Assembly: GCF_001592935.1 (NCBI RefSeq)
Contig: NZ_LRDB01000012.1
Span: forward strand, 328,162 to 392,161
Source of the DNA: Roseivirga echinicomitans
GTDB taxonomy: Bacteria; Bacteroidota; Bacteroidia; Cytophagales; Cyclobacteriaceae
Direction: 5' to 3'
DNA: 64,000 nucleotides
Positions 25,997 to 34,908 of the stretch are shown here, piece after piece. Numbering within the stretch: the first letter of the stretch is position 1; the number at the start of each line of letters is the position of its first letter. The notes under the pieces were generated by a model. That model was not told the origin of the DNA, made no database searches, and saw only the letters and a program-made list of their open reading frames with translations. Both the position numbers and the translations under genes were made by a program.

Positions 25997-26887
25997 ATGA
26001 AGAAGAGATCGAAGTGGTTTAAAAGAATTAGAATTGGTTGCCTTTCCAGTTTGGTACTTATTATCGTGTTATCTCAAATAGTAAGCGGCTGTATAAGCTT
26101 TTCTAAAAGCGACAAAGAGGTGGCCGAATTTTTTCAAGGTCAGCCTGTAAAACCAGTGAGCGAGCCTTATGTGGTTGACGGCTATAAAATGCACTACGAA
26201 GTGCTGGACTTAAATCAGCCTGCCACCTTTGTGTTTGTACACGGCACGCCTGGTTCTTGGGATGCCTTTATCGACTATTTTGTAGACAGTACGTTTTATA
26301 ATAAAGCAGTAATAATATCACCTGATCGGCCAGGTTTTGGGAAGTCGAGCCAAGGGAAACCAGTGGCTTCACTTGAAACACAAGCCAAATATTTGGCGCC
26401 TATTTTAGAGAAATACCCAGCGCCAAGAATCCTGATCGGACATTCATTGGGAGGCCCAATTGTAGCCAGAATGGCCATGGATTTCCCAGAACTGGTAGAC
26501 GGAATTATCATGTTAGCCCCAGCACTTTCTGCCGAGTTAGAACCGCATGAAGATTGGTTCAGGGTGCCGATGCGTTGGCCAGTCATCGAAGGTGTTTTCC
26601 CTAAAATCTTTAGAGTGTCTAATGAAGAGCTTATTTTCTTACGAGAAGAACTTGAATTGATGATGCCGCTTTGGAAGAATATCACTGTGCCCAGCGTGGT
26701 TATTCAAGGTGAGGAAGATAATCTAGTTCACCCCGGAAATGGGCCTTTTGCAGATAGTGTTTTGGTCAATGCCCCACATAAAATCATCATGCTTCCCAAG
26801 CAAAACCACTTTTTGCCTTGGAACGAATCTGAGCTCATTAAAAAAACAATTTTGGAGATGCTGGAAGGGATAAAGAGTGGGAGTTAG
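25997..26887 (+). CDS. Alpha/beta-hydrolase, lipoprotein or membrane anchored
   Basis: From ATG 25997 (two other ATGs lie at 25982 and 25991) the protein has 296 residues. A basic N-terminus (MKKRSKWFKRIR) precedes a hydrophobic stretch ending IVSGC, a lipobox. The hydrolase motifs are VFVHGTPGSWDAF (oxyanion hole), SPDRPGFGKS, nucleophile elbow GHSLGGP, acid region IQGEEDNLV and catalytic His in PKQNHFLPW. It resembles epoxide hydrolase or haloalkane-dehalogenase-like folds, but the substrate is unknown. It follows the glnN terminator and is separately expressed. Confidence 0.85.
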   Translation: MKKRSKWFKRIRIGCLSSLVLIIVLSQIVSGCISFSKSDKEVAEFFQGQPVKPVSEPYVVDGYKMHYEVLDLNQPATFVFVHGTPGSWDAFIDYFVDSTFYNKAVIISPDRPGFGKSSQGKPVASLETQAKYLAPILEKYPAPRILIGHSLGGPIVARMAMDFPELVDGIIMLAPALSAELEPHEDWFRVPMRWPVIEGVFPKIFRVSNEELIFLREELELMMPLWKNITVPSVVIQGEEDNLVHPGNGPFADSVLVNAPHKIIMLPKQNHFLPWNESELIKKTILEMLEGIKSGS

Positions 26888-26938
26888 GTTTTTTCTTTTC
26901 TATCGCTGCCCTCGCTATGTTTTTTGTCCACCCCCAAG

Positions 26939-26984
26939 CCCCCGCCATGCTTGCGCTAAAGCTTTAGCATACGCGCAGCGGGGG
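26939..26984. repeat. GC-rich imperfect palindrome 1
   Basis: CCCCCGC (26939-26945) and GCGGGGG (26978-26984) enclose the perfect dyad GCTAAAGCTTTAGC (26955-26968). The composition is unlike the surrounding A/T-rich DNA. No reading frame here looks like a gene. It is probably one member of a dispersed intergenic palindrome family. Confidence 0.6.
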
Positions 26985-27039
26985 ATAAAAGCAGCAGAGC
27001 TCATGTTTACTTCTGAAGTTTCTGTACATCTGCCGCTGT

Positions 27040-27085
27040 CCTCCCTTCTTGCCTTCGCGAAGCTTCAGCAAAGCAAGGGGGGAGG
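27040..27085. repeat. GC-rich imperfect palindrome 2
   Basis: CCTCCC (27040-27045) and GGGAGG (27080-27085) enclose GAAGCTTC (27059-27066), with further paired bases between. The design is the same as the element at 26939-26984 (GC arms, AAGCTT centre), suggesting related copies. The gap 26888-27160 holds only these two elements. Confidence 0.6.
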
Positions 27086-27160
27086 TGGCCATGGTCGGAG
27101 GGGGATTTGATTCACACTTTAACTTCCAACCAATCAAGATGAGGGTGTGTCTATTGGGGT

Positions 27161-27829
27161 ATGAAAACCATTCGATTTTTTATTGTTTCTTTCATGCTTG
27201 GGGCTGCGAGTCCAGCTTTGCAGGCACAAATAACTGTAGGTCTTAAAACTGGTTATACTCAGGCTTGGGAAGATTATGGTGATGTCAACTTACCTGACGA
27301 TGCGGTAATCCATGTGAATAGATTCAATGTTACAGCCATGGGCTATTATCGTTTGACACCACATTTCAGTCTAGGGATTGAGCCAGGGTTTGTGAAACGG
27401 GGCGCAGCTTGCGTACCGGGTTGGTGGGGAGGTACTCCGGGGTTTTCAGGAGATACTCAATTGACTTTGAATTATGTAGAAATGCCACTTATGTTAGCGG
27501 CTAATCTACCTTTCTGGAGTCCGAAACTTGAATTCAAGGCGAAACTGGGTTATGGTTTGGCTTATATGGTAAGTGCCAACGAGAAAATAGTCGACTTAGA
27601 AACCAATGAAGAGCTATTTAAGCAGAAGGTTGATTTTGATAGAAGAAACCTGAATCGTTGGGACAATGGTGTTTATCTAGGTATTGGTTTTGGTTACCAG
27701 ATTGGGAAGGGAAGTTTATTATTGGAGAGTACCTACTTCAGGTCGCCAAAGAATGCCGATGAAAGCAACGCCTCTAAAAACAGAAGCTTGAATATCAATT
27801 TAGGCTATTCATTTTTATTGAGTAGATAA
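27161..27829 (+). CDS. Outer membrane beta-barrel protein (PorT-like family)
   Basis: The 222-residue protein has a signal peptide (cut after LQA, about residue 22). An eight-strand-type barrel with alternating hydrophobic strands follows: ITVGLKTGYTQAW at the start, HFSLGIEPGFVKRG, LTLNYVEMPLMLAANL (a typical element of this family) and NRSLNINLGYSFLLSR at the end. There is no TonB or OmpA domain. It is probably a small outer membrane protein of unknown role. It lies downstream of the palindrome region and is transcribed alone. Confidence 0.82.
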   Translation: MKTIRFFIVSFMLGAASPALQAQITVGLKTGYTQAWEDYGDVNLPDDAVIHVNRFNVTAMGYYRLTPHFSLGIEPGFVKRGAACVPGWWGGTPGFSGDTQLTLNYVEMPLMLAANLPFWSPKLEFKAKLGYGLAYMVSANEKIVDLETNEELFKQKVDFDRRNLNRWDNGVYLGIGFGYQIGKGSLLLESTYFRSPKNADESNASKNRSLNINLGYSFLLSR

Positions 27830-27880
27830 AACCAAAAAAAGCCCAATTCTTTCGAATCAGGCTCTTCTATATTTCCTTTG

Positions 27881-27957
27881 CACTAAGCACTAAGCACTAA
27901 GCACTAAGCACTAAGCACTAAGCACTAAGCACTAAACACTAAACACTAAACACTAAA
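27881..27957. repeat. Heptamer tandem repeat, 7 x CACTAAG then 4 x CACTAAA
   Basis: Eleven perfect 7-base units run without interruption into the leuS stop codon. The complement of CTA at 27953-27955 (in the last unit) is the TAG stop of leuS. The first seven units end in G and the last four in A. It looks like slipped-strand expansion, so copy number probably varies between strains. Confidence 0.95.
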
Positions 27958-30739
27958 TAACGATATTCACAATCTTCTTCGGTACTACGATTACCTTTTT
28001 AGGAGTTTTGCCTTCGAGCCATTTTTGAACGTCTTTGCTGGCGAGTACTTCCGCTTGAATTTCAGCATTAGGTTTGTCTACAGCGAAACTCATTTTCACC
28101 CTCATTTTACCATTGAAGGCAATTGGGTATTCATGCTCGTCTTCTTGCAGAAACTCTTCATTCAGCACTGGATAAGGCGTATTTACAATACTTTCCTTAT
28201 TGCCCAATAAACTCCAAAGCTCTTCAGTAATGTGTGGCGCATAAGGCGAAATCAACACCACTAAATCAGCCAACACCTGACGGTTATTGCAGTTCAATGC
28301 GGTAAGCTCATTCACGCAAATCATAAAGCTACTGACAGAAGTATTGAATGAATAACGCTCAATGTCTTCTTCCGCTTTTTTTATGGTTTTGTGAAGCACT
28401 TTCAACTCTGCTTTGTTTGGAGCTTCATCGCTTACAGCAAACTCACCTTCTTGGTTATGGAAGAGTCTCCAAAGCTTTTTAAGGAATTTAGAAACGCCAT
28501 CAATGCCATTGGTATTCCATGGTTTGAATTGCTCCAAAGGCCCAAGGAACATTTCGTATAAACGAAGGGTGTCGGCACCGTAACGCTCAATAATATCGTC
28601 TGGGTTGACCACATTGTACTTCGATTTGGACATTTTTTCTACTTCCCAGCCGCAAACATATTTGCCGTTTTCTTCAGTAATAAACTCTGCATTAGCCAAA
28701 TCAGGTCGCCATTTACGGAAAGCTTCCATGTTGAGTTCATCATTGTAAACAATGTTGACGTCCACATGCATATCGATAGTGTCGTAATCATCTTTCAGAC
28801 CCTTCGATACAAACTTGTTTTCACCCTTGATGCGATAAACAAAATTCGATCTCCCCTGAATCATGCCTTGGTTGATCAATTTCTTGAAAGGCTCTTGTTG
28901 GTTCACAATGCCTAAATCATACATGATTTTATTCCAGAAACGAGAATACAGCAAGTGACCTGTGGCGTGTTCAGAACCACCAATGTACAAGTCCACATTT
29001 CCCCAATATTCTTGAATGTCTTTGTCTACAAAAGCCGTATCGTTCTTCGCGTCCATATAACGGTACCAATACCAGCTTGAGCCTGCCCAACCCGGCATGG
29101 TGCTCATTTCTAGCGGATAAGCTTCTGTTTCGCCTTTTGGCGTATAATTAAAGTTTTCGGCCCTGGCCAATGGCGGATCGCCATCTTCCGTAGGTAAATA
29201 TTTATCAATTTCGGGTAGAATAATCGGCAGGTCGGCCTCGTCTACCAAATAAGGCAGGTCGTTTTTGAAATAAACAGGCACCGGTTCACCCCAATACCTT
29301 TGGCGCGCAAAAATGGCGTCTCTAATTCTGAAGTTGATTTTGCCTTTTCCAACTCCTTTTTCCTCCGCAAATTCAATGGCTTTGGCTATTGCGTCTTTAC
29401 AACTCATCCCATTTAAAAAGCCAGAATTCATCATGACGCCTTCTTTTGTAGGGTCGGATTTTTCACTGATGTCTGCGTCTTCAATGACTGGAACAATCGG
29501 TAAATCGAAGTGCTTCGCAAAGTCGTAATCGCGTTGGTCGCCACAAGGCACGGCCATTACTGCGCCAGTACCGTAACCCGCCAAAACGTAATCCGCTATC
29601 CAGATAGGTATTTGAGTTCCATTGAACGGATTGGTGGCATAACTGCCCGTAAACACACCTGAGATGGTTTTTACATCACTCATTCTGTCGCGTTCAGAAC
29701 GGTTTTTGGCCGTTTCTACATAAGCAGCAACCGCTTCTTTTTGGTCTTCTGTGGTCAATTCGGCCACCATTTCGCTTTCTGGCGCTAAAGACAAGAATGT
29801 CACTCCGAAAATCGTATCGATACGCGTGGTGAACACATTGATTTTTAAATCATGACCGATTACAGGGAAGGCCAGTTCGGCACCAATGGATTTGCCAATC
29901 CAGTTACGCTGCATTTCTTTCAATGGTTCTGACCAATCTAGGTTGTCCAAACTTTCGAGCAATCTTTGGGCATAGGCAGTGATGCGCATGCTCCATTGCT
30001 TCATTTTTTTCTTTACTACAGGGTGGCCACCGCGTTCCGAAAAACCATCTTTTACTTCATCATTAGACAATACGGTTTTTAGTTCGGGACACCAGTTTAC
30101 CGAAGTTTCGGAAAGGTAAGTGAGTCTGTATTTGAGCAACATGCGCTGCTGCTCTTCTTCCGACCAAGCATTCCACTCGTCTGCTGAAAAAGACGGGGTG
30201 TCTTCATCGCAAGCGGCACTTACATTGGCATTGCCCGATTGAGCAAAGGTGGCTACCAATTGGTCGATAGTTTCGGCCTTTTCGGTGGCTTTGTTGTACC
30301 AGCTGTTAAAAATTCTAAGGAAAATCCACTGTGTCCATTTGTAGTACGCAGGGTCGCAGGTTTGAATTTCTTTGTCCCAATCAAAGGAAAAGCCGATGTT
30401 CTTCAACTGCTCTTTGTAGCGGTCGATGTTTTCTTTGGTGGTAATGGCAGGGTGCTGCCCCGTTTGAATGGCATATTGCTCGGCAGGTAAACCGAAGGCA
30501 TCGAAGCCCATAGGGTGCAATACATTAAAGCCCTTGTTTCTTTTGAACCTAGAAACGATATCGGAAGCGATATAGCCCAGCGGATGACCCACATGAAGCC
30601 CAGCGCCCGAAGGGTAGGGGAACATGTCGAGTGAGTAAAACTTGGGTTTGCTCTTGTCTACTGTAGCTTTGAATGTCTGGTTTTCGTTCCAGAATGCCTG
30701 CCATTTAGGTTCTATATGCTTGTGATTATAATCTGCCAT
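27953..30739 (-). CDS. leuS: Leucine-tRNA ligase
   Basis: It charges tRNA-Leu. The 928-residue protein carries the HIGH-type motif in [18 protein letters not shown] (about 40-57). The CP1 editing domain includes the threonine-rich [20 protein letters not shown]. The KMSKS loop is [25 protein letters not shown] (about 705-729). An anticodon-binding domain and a C-terminal tRNA-contact domain follow. The length fits bacterial LeuRS with the Bacteroidota insertions. Its stop codon lies inside a heptamer array. A -7 box lies at 30773-30780. Confidence 0.97.
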   Translation of the reverse strand: MADYNHKHIEPKWQAFWNENQTFKATVDKSKPKFYSLDMFPYPSGAGLHVGHPLGYIASDIVSRFKRNKGFNVLHPMGFDAFGLPAEQYAIQTGQHPAITTKENIDRYKEQLKNIGFSFDWDKEIQTCDPAYYKWTQWIFLRIFNSWYNKATEKAETIDQLVATFAQSGNANVSAACDEDTPSFSADEWNAWSEEEQQRMLLKYRLTYLSETSVNWCPELKTVLSNDEVKDGFSERGGHPVVKKKMKQWSMRITAYAQRLLESLDNLDWSEPLKEMQRNWIGKSIGAELAFPVIGHDLKINVFTTRIDTIFGVTFLSLAPESEMVAELTTEDQKEAVAAYVETAKNRSERDRMSDVKTISGVFTGSYATNPFNGTQIPIWIADYVLAGYGTGAVMAVPCGDQRDYDFAKHFDLPIVPVIEDADISEKSDPTKEGVMMNSGFLNGMSCKDAIAKAIEFAEEKGVGKGKINFRIRDAIFARQRYWGEPVPVYFKNDLPYLVDEADLPIILPEIDKYLPTEDGDPPLARAENFNYTPKGETEAYPLEMSTMPGWAGSSWYWYRYMDAKNDTAFVDKDIQEYWGNVDLYIGGSEHATGHLLYSRFWNKIMYDLGIVNQQEPFKKLINQGMIQGRSNFVYRIKGENKFVSKGLKDDYDTIDMHVDVNIVYNDELNMEAFRKWRPDLANAEFITEENGKYVCGWEVEKMSKSKYNVVNPDDIIERYGADTLRLYEMFLGPLEQFKPWNTNGIDGVSKFLKKLWRLFHNQEGEFAVSDEAPNKAELKVLHKTIKKAEEDIERYSFNTSVSSFMICVNELTALNCNNRQVLADLVVLISPYAPHITEELWSLLGNKESIVNTPYPVLNEEFLQEDEHEYPIAFNGKMRVKMSFAVDKPNAEIQAEVLASKDVQKWLEGKTPKKVIVVPKKIVNIVI

Positions 30740-30772
30740 TGCCGCTTAACCGTTTCTAATATCTAAAGTGCG

Positions 30773-30780
30773 CAAAAATA
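30773..30780 (-). promoter_or_regulatory. -7 element of leuS
   Basis: The complement reads TATTTTTG (TAnnTTTG), 34 bases before the ATG at 30739. No -33 TTTG is evident. Confidence 0.4.
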
Positions 30781-30868
30781 GTGTTTTTCGCCCTTGAATA
30801 AATCATTTTCGTGATTATTCGTGCCTTTTGGGCAAGAGCCATTATATTTAATCATTGAATAGAAATCT

Positions 30869-31114
30869 ATGTTCGGTTTATTTAAAAAGAAGCCCAAAGA
30901 AAAGCAGGCGCCAAAACTGCTTGATCTGAATAGCAATCCCATAAACGAGGGCGATGTAGTGACCTCGCTACGCTATGATTTAGGCGATTGTAAAGTAGTA
31001 CTGGAAGAACTGGTATTTTTTTACGAGTCGGTTGAAACGGGAGAACGCGTAAGTTATGTGCGTATGGTGGATGCGATTACCGAAAATCAGAAAGTGGTTT
31101 TGAAGAAGGATTGA
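30869..31114 (+). CDS. Small conserved protein, unknown function
   Basis: The 81-residue protein has a basic start (MFGLFKKKPKEKQAPKLLDLN) and a small beta-rich body containing EGDVVTSLRYDLGDCKVVLEE and GERVSYVRMVDAITENQKV. There is no signal peptide or membrane helix. I recall similar short proteins in other Bacteroidota without assigned role. It is divergent from leuS with 129 bases between and is followed by the REP-like elements. Confidence 0.65.
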   Translation: MFGLFKKKPKEKQAPKLLDLNSNPINEGDVVTSLRYDLGDCKVVLEELVFFYESVETGERVSYVRMVDAITENQKVVLKKD

Positions 31115-31136
31115 GTTCAAGTTTCTGTTAAGCCTT

Positions 31137-31203
31137 CACTAGTCCAAGCGTCTCGCTTGGACTTTTGTCTTACGATGGTCTCAGCGAGACGCTAAGACCA
31201 GTG
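31137..31203. repeat. REP/MITE-like double hairpin, copy A
   Basis: Two adjacent hairpins are present. The first is AGTCCAAGCG-TCT-CGCTTGGACT (31141-31163). The second is GGTCTCAGCG-AGA-CGCTAAGACC (31177-31199), with one G-U-type mismatch. Terminal CACT (31137-31140) and AGTG (31200-31203) are inverted. Both hairpins carry GCGTCTCGC or its complement in the loop region, so the element itself is an inverted duplication. Confidence 0.85.
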
Positions 31204-31232
31204 GGGGGATTGAGTTGTAAACTCTCGCACTT

Positions 31233-31293
31233 CACTAGTTCAAGCGTCTCGCTTGGACTTTTTGTTGGTGTCAGCGAGATGCTAAGACCAGTG
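31233..31293. repeat. REP/MITE-like double hairpin, copy B
   Basis: This copy has the same order and orientation as the first (hairpins at 31237-31259 and 31267-31289). It also has CACT at the left end (31233-31236) and AGTG at the right end (31290-31293). The spacer between hairpins is shorter. Substitutions (AGTTCAAGCG, GGTGTCAGCG, TGCTAAGACC) show that it has diverged. Confidence 0.85.
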
Positions 31294-31302
31294 GGATGTA
31301 CA

Positions 31303-31917
31303 TTATTTGCACAAGCCTTCCCTCAACTCGATCTCATCTAATTTCATCCAGGCATTATGTTCGAACTCTTTGGGTGAAAACTTAAATAGAATGATGGTTT
31401 TATTGGTTTGTTCACAGTAATGCTGTTCTACCGTAACTTGTAATGTCATCGGTTTTTTGGTATAGCGGCTCTCGAAAATATCGAGATGTCCTGTAAATCT
31501 GGAAGTGCTTTTGTTGGCTTCTTTTTCACCCAGTAGCGCCTTGGTATTCTGGATAGTCGCATCACTTTTTTTCCAAATGTCTATACTCAATAAGCCATCA
31601 AAATAGAGTTGTAAACTGCTTTCGAGAACAGTCTTTGTCACTTGCTTATCGGTATCTACTTCCCATACAAAGGCATATGACCAGAACTCAGGACTTTGCT
31701 CATTAGACCAACCTTTTGGGAAAAGTGCCACTTCTGCGCCTTGAAAATTGATTTCTTGCGCAAAACTTATGGGGAACTGAAAAAGCTCTTTGCCCCAAGT
31801 ACTGTCTGCTTCTAAAAGTCTTTCGGCTAGTTTCTCCGCTTCCTGCTCTTGGCCAAAGCTCAACATTGAGTTGAGGAGTAGGACTAAGGTCAGAAGGATG
31901 TTTCTTGTTGTTTTCAT
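31303..31917 (-). CDS. Secreted protein, unknown function
   Basis: From ATG 31917 it encodes 204 residues with a signal peptide (MKTTRNILLTLVLLLNSMLSFGQ). A longer start at 31938 adds seven residues ahead of the signal and is less likely. The mature part is mixed alpha/beta with FWSYAFVWEVDTDKQVTKT, LYFDGLLSI and YTKKPMTLQVTVEQHYCEQTNKTIILFKFSP. I do not recognise the family. It is flanked on both sides by REP-like elements, so it is probably a single-gene transcript. Confidence 0.65.
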   Translation of the reverse strand: MKTTRNILLTLVLLLNSMLSFGQEQEAEKLAERLLEADSTWGKELFQFPISFAQEINFQGAEVALFPKGWSNEQSPEFWSYAFVWEVDTDKQVTKTVLESSLQLYFDGLLSIDIWKKSDATIQNTKALLGEKEANKSTSRFTGHLDIFESRYTKKPMTLQVTVEQHYCEQTNKTIILFKFSPKEFEHNAWMKLDEIELREGLCK

Positions 31918-32014
31918 AGGCTTGTTAATGACTAACATATTGACAAATGCAATTGCATCTGTTGCTGTTATATCTGGGTCAATCTACTGAAATTATACAT
32001 GTGATCACCTCTTT

Positions 32015-32035
32015 CCTCCTCTTTGGCGAAGGAGG
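32015..32035. repeat. CCTCC/GGAGG palindrome
   Basis: CCTCCT (32015-32020) pairs with AGGAGG (32030-32035) across CTTTGGCGA. The stretch GGGGAGGATTGGG follows at about 32056-32068. It resembles short dispersed palindromes seen between genes in other Bacteroidota (recollection). The 449-base gap 31918-32366 holds this element, REP-like copy C, and the permease promoter; I see no gene. Confidence 0.5.
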
Positions 32036-32080
32036 TTGCCTGTCGGTCTCAGACTGGGGAGGATTGGGATTAAATACCTA

Positions 32081-32142
32081 CAGTTCAAGCGTCTCGCTTG
32101 GACTTTCATCTTACTGTGGTCTCAGCGAGACGTTAAGACCAG
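32081..32142. repeat. REP/MITE-like double hairpin, copy C
   Basis: Hairpin 1 is at 32082-32104 (AGTTCAAGCG-TCT-CGCTTGGACT). Hairpin 2 is at 32118-32140 (GGTCTCAGCG-AGA-CGTTAAGACC). The order and orientation match copies A and B. The outer CACT/AGTG ends are degraded. Confidence 0.85.
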
Positions 32143-32275
32143 AAAGGGAGAAATGGACAGTGCTAGCCTCTATTCTTTACTTTTTAATTCCCCTGTAAAC
32201 CTTGTGGCTTTTCTGTACGTCCTTAACATGTGTCTGCCGTCTTCTTTCATGTTATTCACACTTTATAAACTACTA

Positions 32276-32307
32276 TTGTTCAATGCGTAACACGTTACAT
32301 ATTTTTG
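32276..32307 (+). promoter_or_regulatory. Promoter of the first orphan permease
   Basis: TTG (32276-32278), 21 bases and TATTTTTG (32300-32307) fit the consensus. The leader to the ATG at 32367 is about 50 bases and ends in an A/C-rich run. Confidence 0.55.
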
Positions 32308-32366
32308 TTACATTTATAACGGTCAATTTTTTTTAATCAGATTCTCAAATCTAAAAAACAACACAC

Positions 32367-34760
32367 ATGCTTAAAAATTACATCAAGGTTGCTTTCCGTA
32401 GCCTGCTAAGACAACCGGGCTACACGGCCCTCAATATTATTGGACTCACAGTTGGTATTGCCTCTAGTTTAATAATTCTATTGTACATCTTTCATGAAAC
32501 GAGCTTCGATAAACAGCACTCTAAAGGTGATCGGATCTATCGTCTTTCAACAGAAATTACTGAACCGGACAATTCATTTAGGTGGGCAAGTATGACAAAC
32601 CCTGCCGCATTTACGATTAAAAATGAAAACCCAGAGGTAGTACAGGCCACTCGATTGTCAGGCATAAGTGGTCAGGGAGGCAGGCGATTCGACTATAATC
32701 AAGTGGACTATTATCAAGAGAATGTCTACGCGGCAGACTCAACGATTTTTGAAGTATTTGATTTTGAATTTGTAGCGGGCAACCCTAAAACTGCACTGGA
32801 GGCTCCAAATTCAATTGTCATCAATCAGTCGATGGCAAAAAAAATATTTAAAAATGAAGACCCCATTGGTCAAACAATTAGAAGCGATGGGAATAGGGAG
32901 ATTTCCTTACAAGTTACTGGGGTGTACAAAGACATGCCTCAAACTTCTCATCTCATTGCTGATGCACTGATTTCTTGGAAGACGATCTTCCCAGATGGAG
33001 ATCGCGGCTGGGGAGGCTGGGGTGTTTTTTCCTATGTTTTAGTGAATGACGGTGTGACGCAAGAGGCCTTACAAGTCAAACTTGACGCAACTGTTACTAA
33101 ATATATTGCTCCAATTTTTGACCCGCTGAATATCAAGGTTAAAATGATACCAGTCCCACTAAAAGATATCCATCTGACATCAGACTTTGAAGGAGAGCCT
33201 GTGGCAGTAGGCAATAATGAGTATGTAGAAATTTTCACGGCAATAGCAATTTTCCTTATCATTATTGCCAGTATCAACTACATGAACTTAGCCACAGCAC
33301 GGTCTACTAAAAGATCGATGGAAGTTGGTTTAAGAAAAGTAATGGGGGCTCAAAGAGGTGGTTTAATAGGTCAGTTTTTAACTGAATCAATTCTTATCAC
33401 ACTAATATCTTTAATCTTGAGCATCCTGGTAATGATGGCTGTGGTTCCAGCAATAAACAGTATTGTGGGTACTAATTTATCTCTGATGGCATTGCTTGAT
33501 ACTAATGTGATATTGGCGGTCATCGGCATTGTGTTTATTACAGGGTTTTTGGGAGGTTGTTATCCCGCATTCTTTCTGTCTTCTTTTCAGCCAGCGGCTG
33601 TGCTTAAAGGAGGTGGAGGGAAATCTGGCAATAAATTTCTAAGGAAGTTTTTGGTGACGCTTCAGTTCTCCATTTCCATCTTCATGTTGATTGGTACTTT
33701 GGTCATTTATCGTCAGATGCAATTTCTTAGAGACAAAGACTTAGGTTTTGACAAAGAGCAGATGATGCAAATCGATTTTAGAAGTAGGGCCGATGTGGAG
33801 AAATGGAATGTGCTTAAAAATGAATTGGTTCAAAATGCCAATATAGGAGGAATCGCATCTGCGAGCACGACTCCCGGAAATGGCTATGCTAAAAACGTAA
33901 TGTCAATTGAAACTGAAGAAGGGCCGATGGATAACCGTGGATTAGACCACTATCAGGTGGATTATGAGTTTTTTCCTACCCTGGGTATTGAGGTAGTTGA
34001 AGGCAGAAACTTTTCACTGGACTTTCCTTCAGACTCCTCACAAGCGGTAATGGTAAATGAGGCTATGGTGCGAAGAATGAACTGGACCGACCCAATTGGT
34101 AAAAAAGTAGATATTCAAGGAGATGAGTCTATGCCTCCCGCTGTGGTGGTTGGTGTGGTCAAAGATTTCCATCAACAATCACTTTACGATCCAATTTCGG
34201 CTTTAATGTTTACCCCAAGCCGTCTCAATCCTTCCGCAATTGTTAAAATCACAGGAGATGTAGTGCCTACAGTTGCCTTGATCAAGGAGGCATGGGAAAG
34301 AACATATCCTAATACAGCATTTGAGTATGTATTTATTGATGAGCAATTCATGGCGAGTTATGAGGCTGATCAAATTCGTGGTCAATTATTCTTGGGCTTT
34401 TCTGGCATGACCATCTTGATTGCTTGTTTGGGCTTATTGGGCTTGGCTTCCTACACTGCGGAACAACGTTCTAAGGAAATTAGCATCAGAAAAGTGCTTG
34501 GCGCTAATACACAAGGGCTAATTAATCTTCTCATTAAAGATTTTGTGATCCTTATCGTGATTGCCGCAATTATAGCCTCTCCAATTGGTTATTATAAAAT
34601 GAGCCAGTGGCTGGAGGATTTTGAATTCCATACTACTATCGGTGTTTCCATTTACGCAACTGTATTGATTGGGACTATTGTAGTCACCGTGCTTACCACG
34701 GGTTATCATGCCCGTAAAGCAGCCACCGCTAATCCTGCGGAAAAGTTGAGGAGTGAATAA
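32367..34760 (+). CDS. MacB/FtsX-type ABC transporter permease without ATPase gene
   Basis: The 797-residue protein has an N-terminal membrane helix (about 20-42), a large periplasmic MacB_PCD domain (about 45-270) and three helices of a first FtsX domain (about 285-405). A second periplasmic domain (about 440-660) and a second FtsX domain follow, ending in AATANPAEKLRSE. The RSTKRSMEVGLRKVMGAQRG and EQRSKEISIRKVLGAN coupling segments are diagnostic. Both neighbours lack an ATPase, so it must use one encoded elsewhere. A paralogue with the same N-terminus and leader lies at 51763. The substrate is unknown. Confidence 0.9.
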   Translation: MLKNYIKVAFRSLLRQPGYTALNIIGLTVGIASSLIILLYIFHETSFDKQHSKGDRIYRLSTEITEPDNSFRWASMTNPAAFTIKNENPEVVQATRLSGISGQGGRRFDYNQVDYYQENVYAADSTIFEVFDFEFVAGNPKTALEAPNSIVINQSMAKKIFKNEDPIGQTIRSDGNREISLQVTGVYKDMPQTSHLIADALISWKTIFPDGDRGWGGWGVFSYVLVNDGVTQEALQVKLDATVTKYIAPIFDPLNIKVKMIPVPLKDIHLTSDFEGEPVAVGNNEYVEIFTAIAIFLIIIASINYMNLATARSTKRSMEVGLRKVMGAQRGGLIGQFLTESILITLISLILSILVMMAVVPAINSIVGTNLSLMALLDTNVILAVIGIVFITGFLGGCYPAFFLSSFQPAAVLKGGGGKSGNKFLRKFLVTLQFSISIFMLIGTLVIYRQMQFLRDKDLGFDKEQMMQIDFRSRADVEKWNVLKNELVQNANIGGIASASTTPGNGYAKNVMSIETEEGPMDNRGLDHYQVDYEFFPTLGIEVVEGRNFSLDFPSDSSQAVMVNEAMVRRMNWTDPIGKKVDIQGDESMPPAVVVGVVKDFHQQSLYDPISALMFTPSRLNPSAIVKITGDVVPTVALIKEAWERTYPNTAFEYVFIDEQFMASYEADQIRGQLFLGFSGMTILIACLGLLGLASYTAEQRSKEISIRKVLGANTQGLINLLIKDFVILIVIAAIIASPIGYYKMSQWLEDFEFHTTIGVSIYATVLIGTIVVTVLTTGYHARKAATANPAEKLRSE

Positions 34761-34781
34761 GGAGTAAAGTTATTGAAAGCT

Positions 34782-34820
34782 AAAAAAGGCTCATTCGGTC
34801 AATGGAATGGGCCTTTTTTT
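34782..34820 (+). terminator. Terminator of the first permease gene
   Basis: AAAAAAGGCTCATTC (34782-34796) pairs with GAATGGGCCTTTTTTT (34805-34820) with one mismatch and ends in a T run. Confidence 0.8.
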
Positions 34821-34908
34821 TATTGGATGCTTACGAGCAATTGCATCGGGATGTTAAGGTTAGTGGCTAGTGGGGGCCTAGGCGAGTCAATCAATGTTCA
34901 CATTAAAA

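Noticed and set aside
26877..27246. Open frames across the palindrome-rich gap between the hydrolase and outer membrane protein genes
   Set aside because: They run through GC-rich palindromes, give Cys/Arg/Pro-rich sequences with no family resemblance, and overlap real genes at both ends.
27881..27957. Possible CRISPR array
   Set aside because: The repeat is a direct 7-base tandem without spacers, and no cas gene is present.
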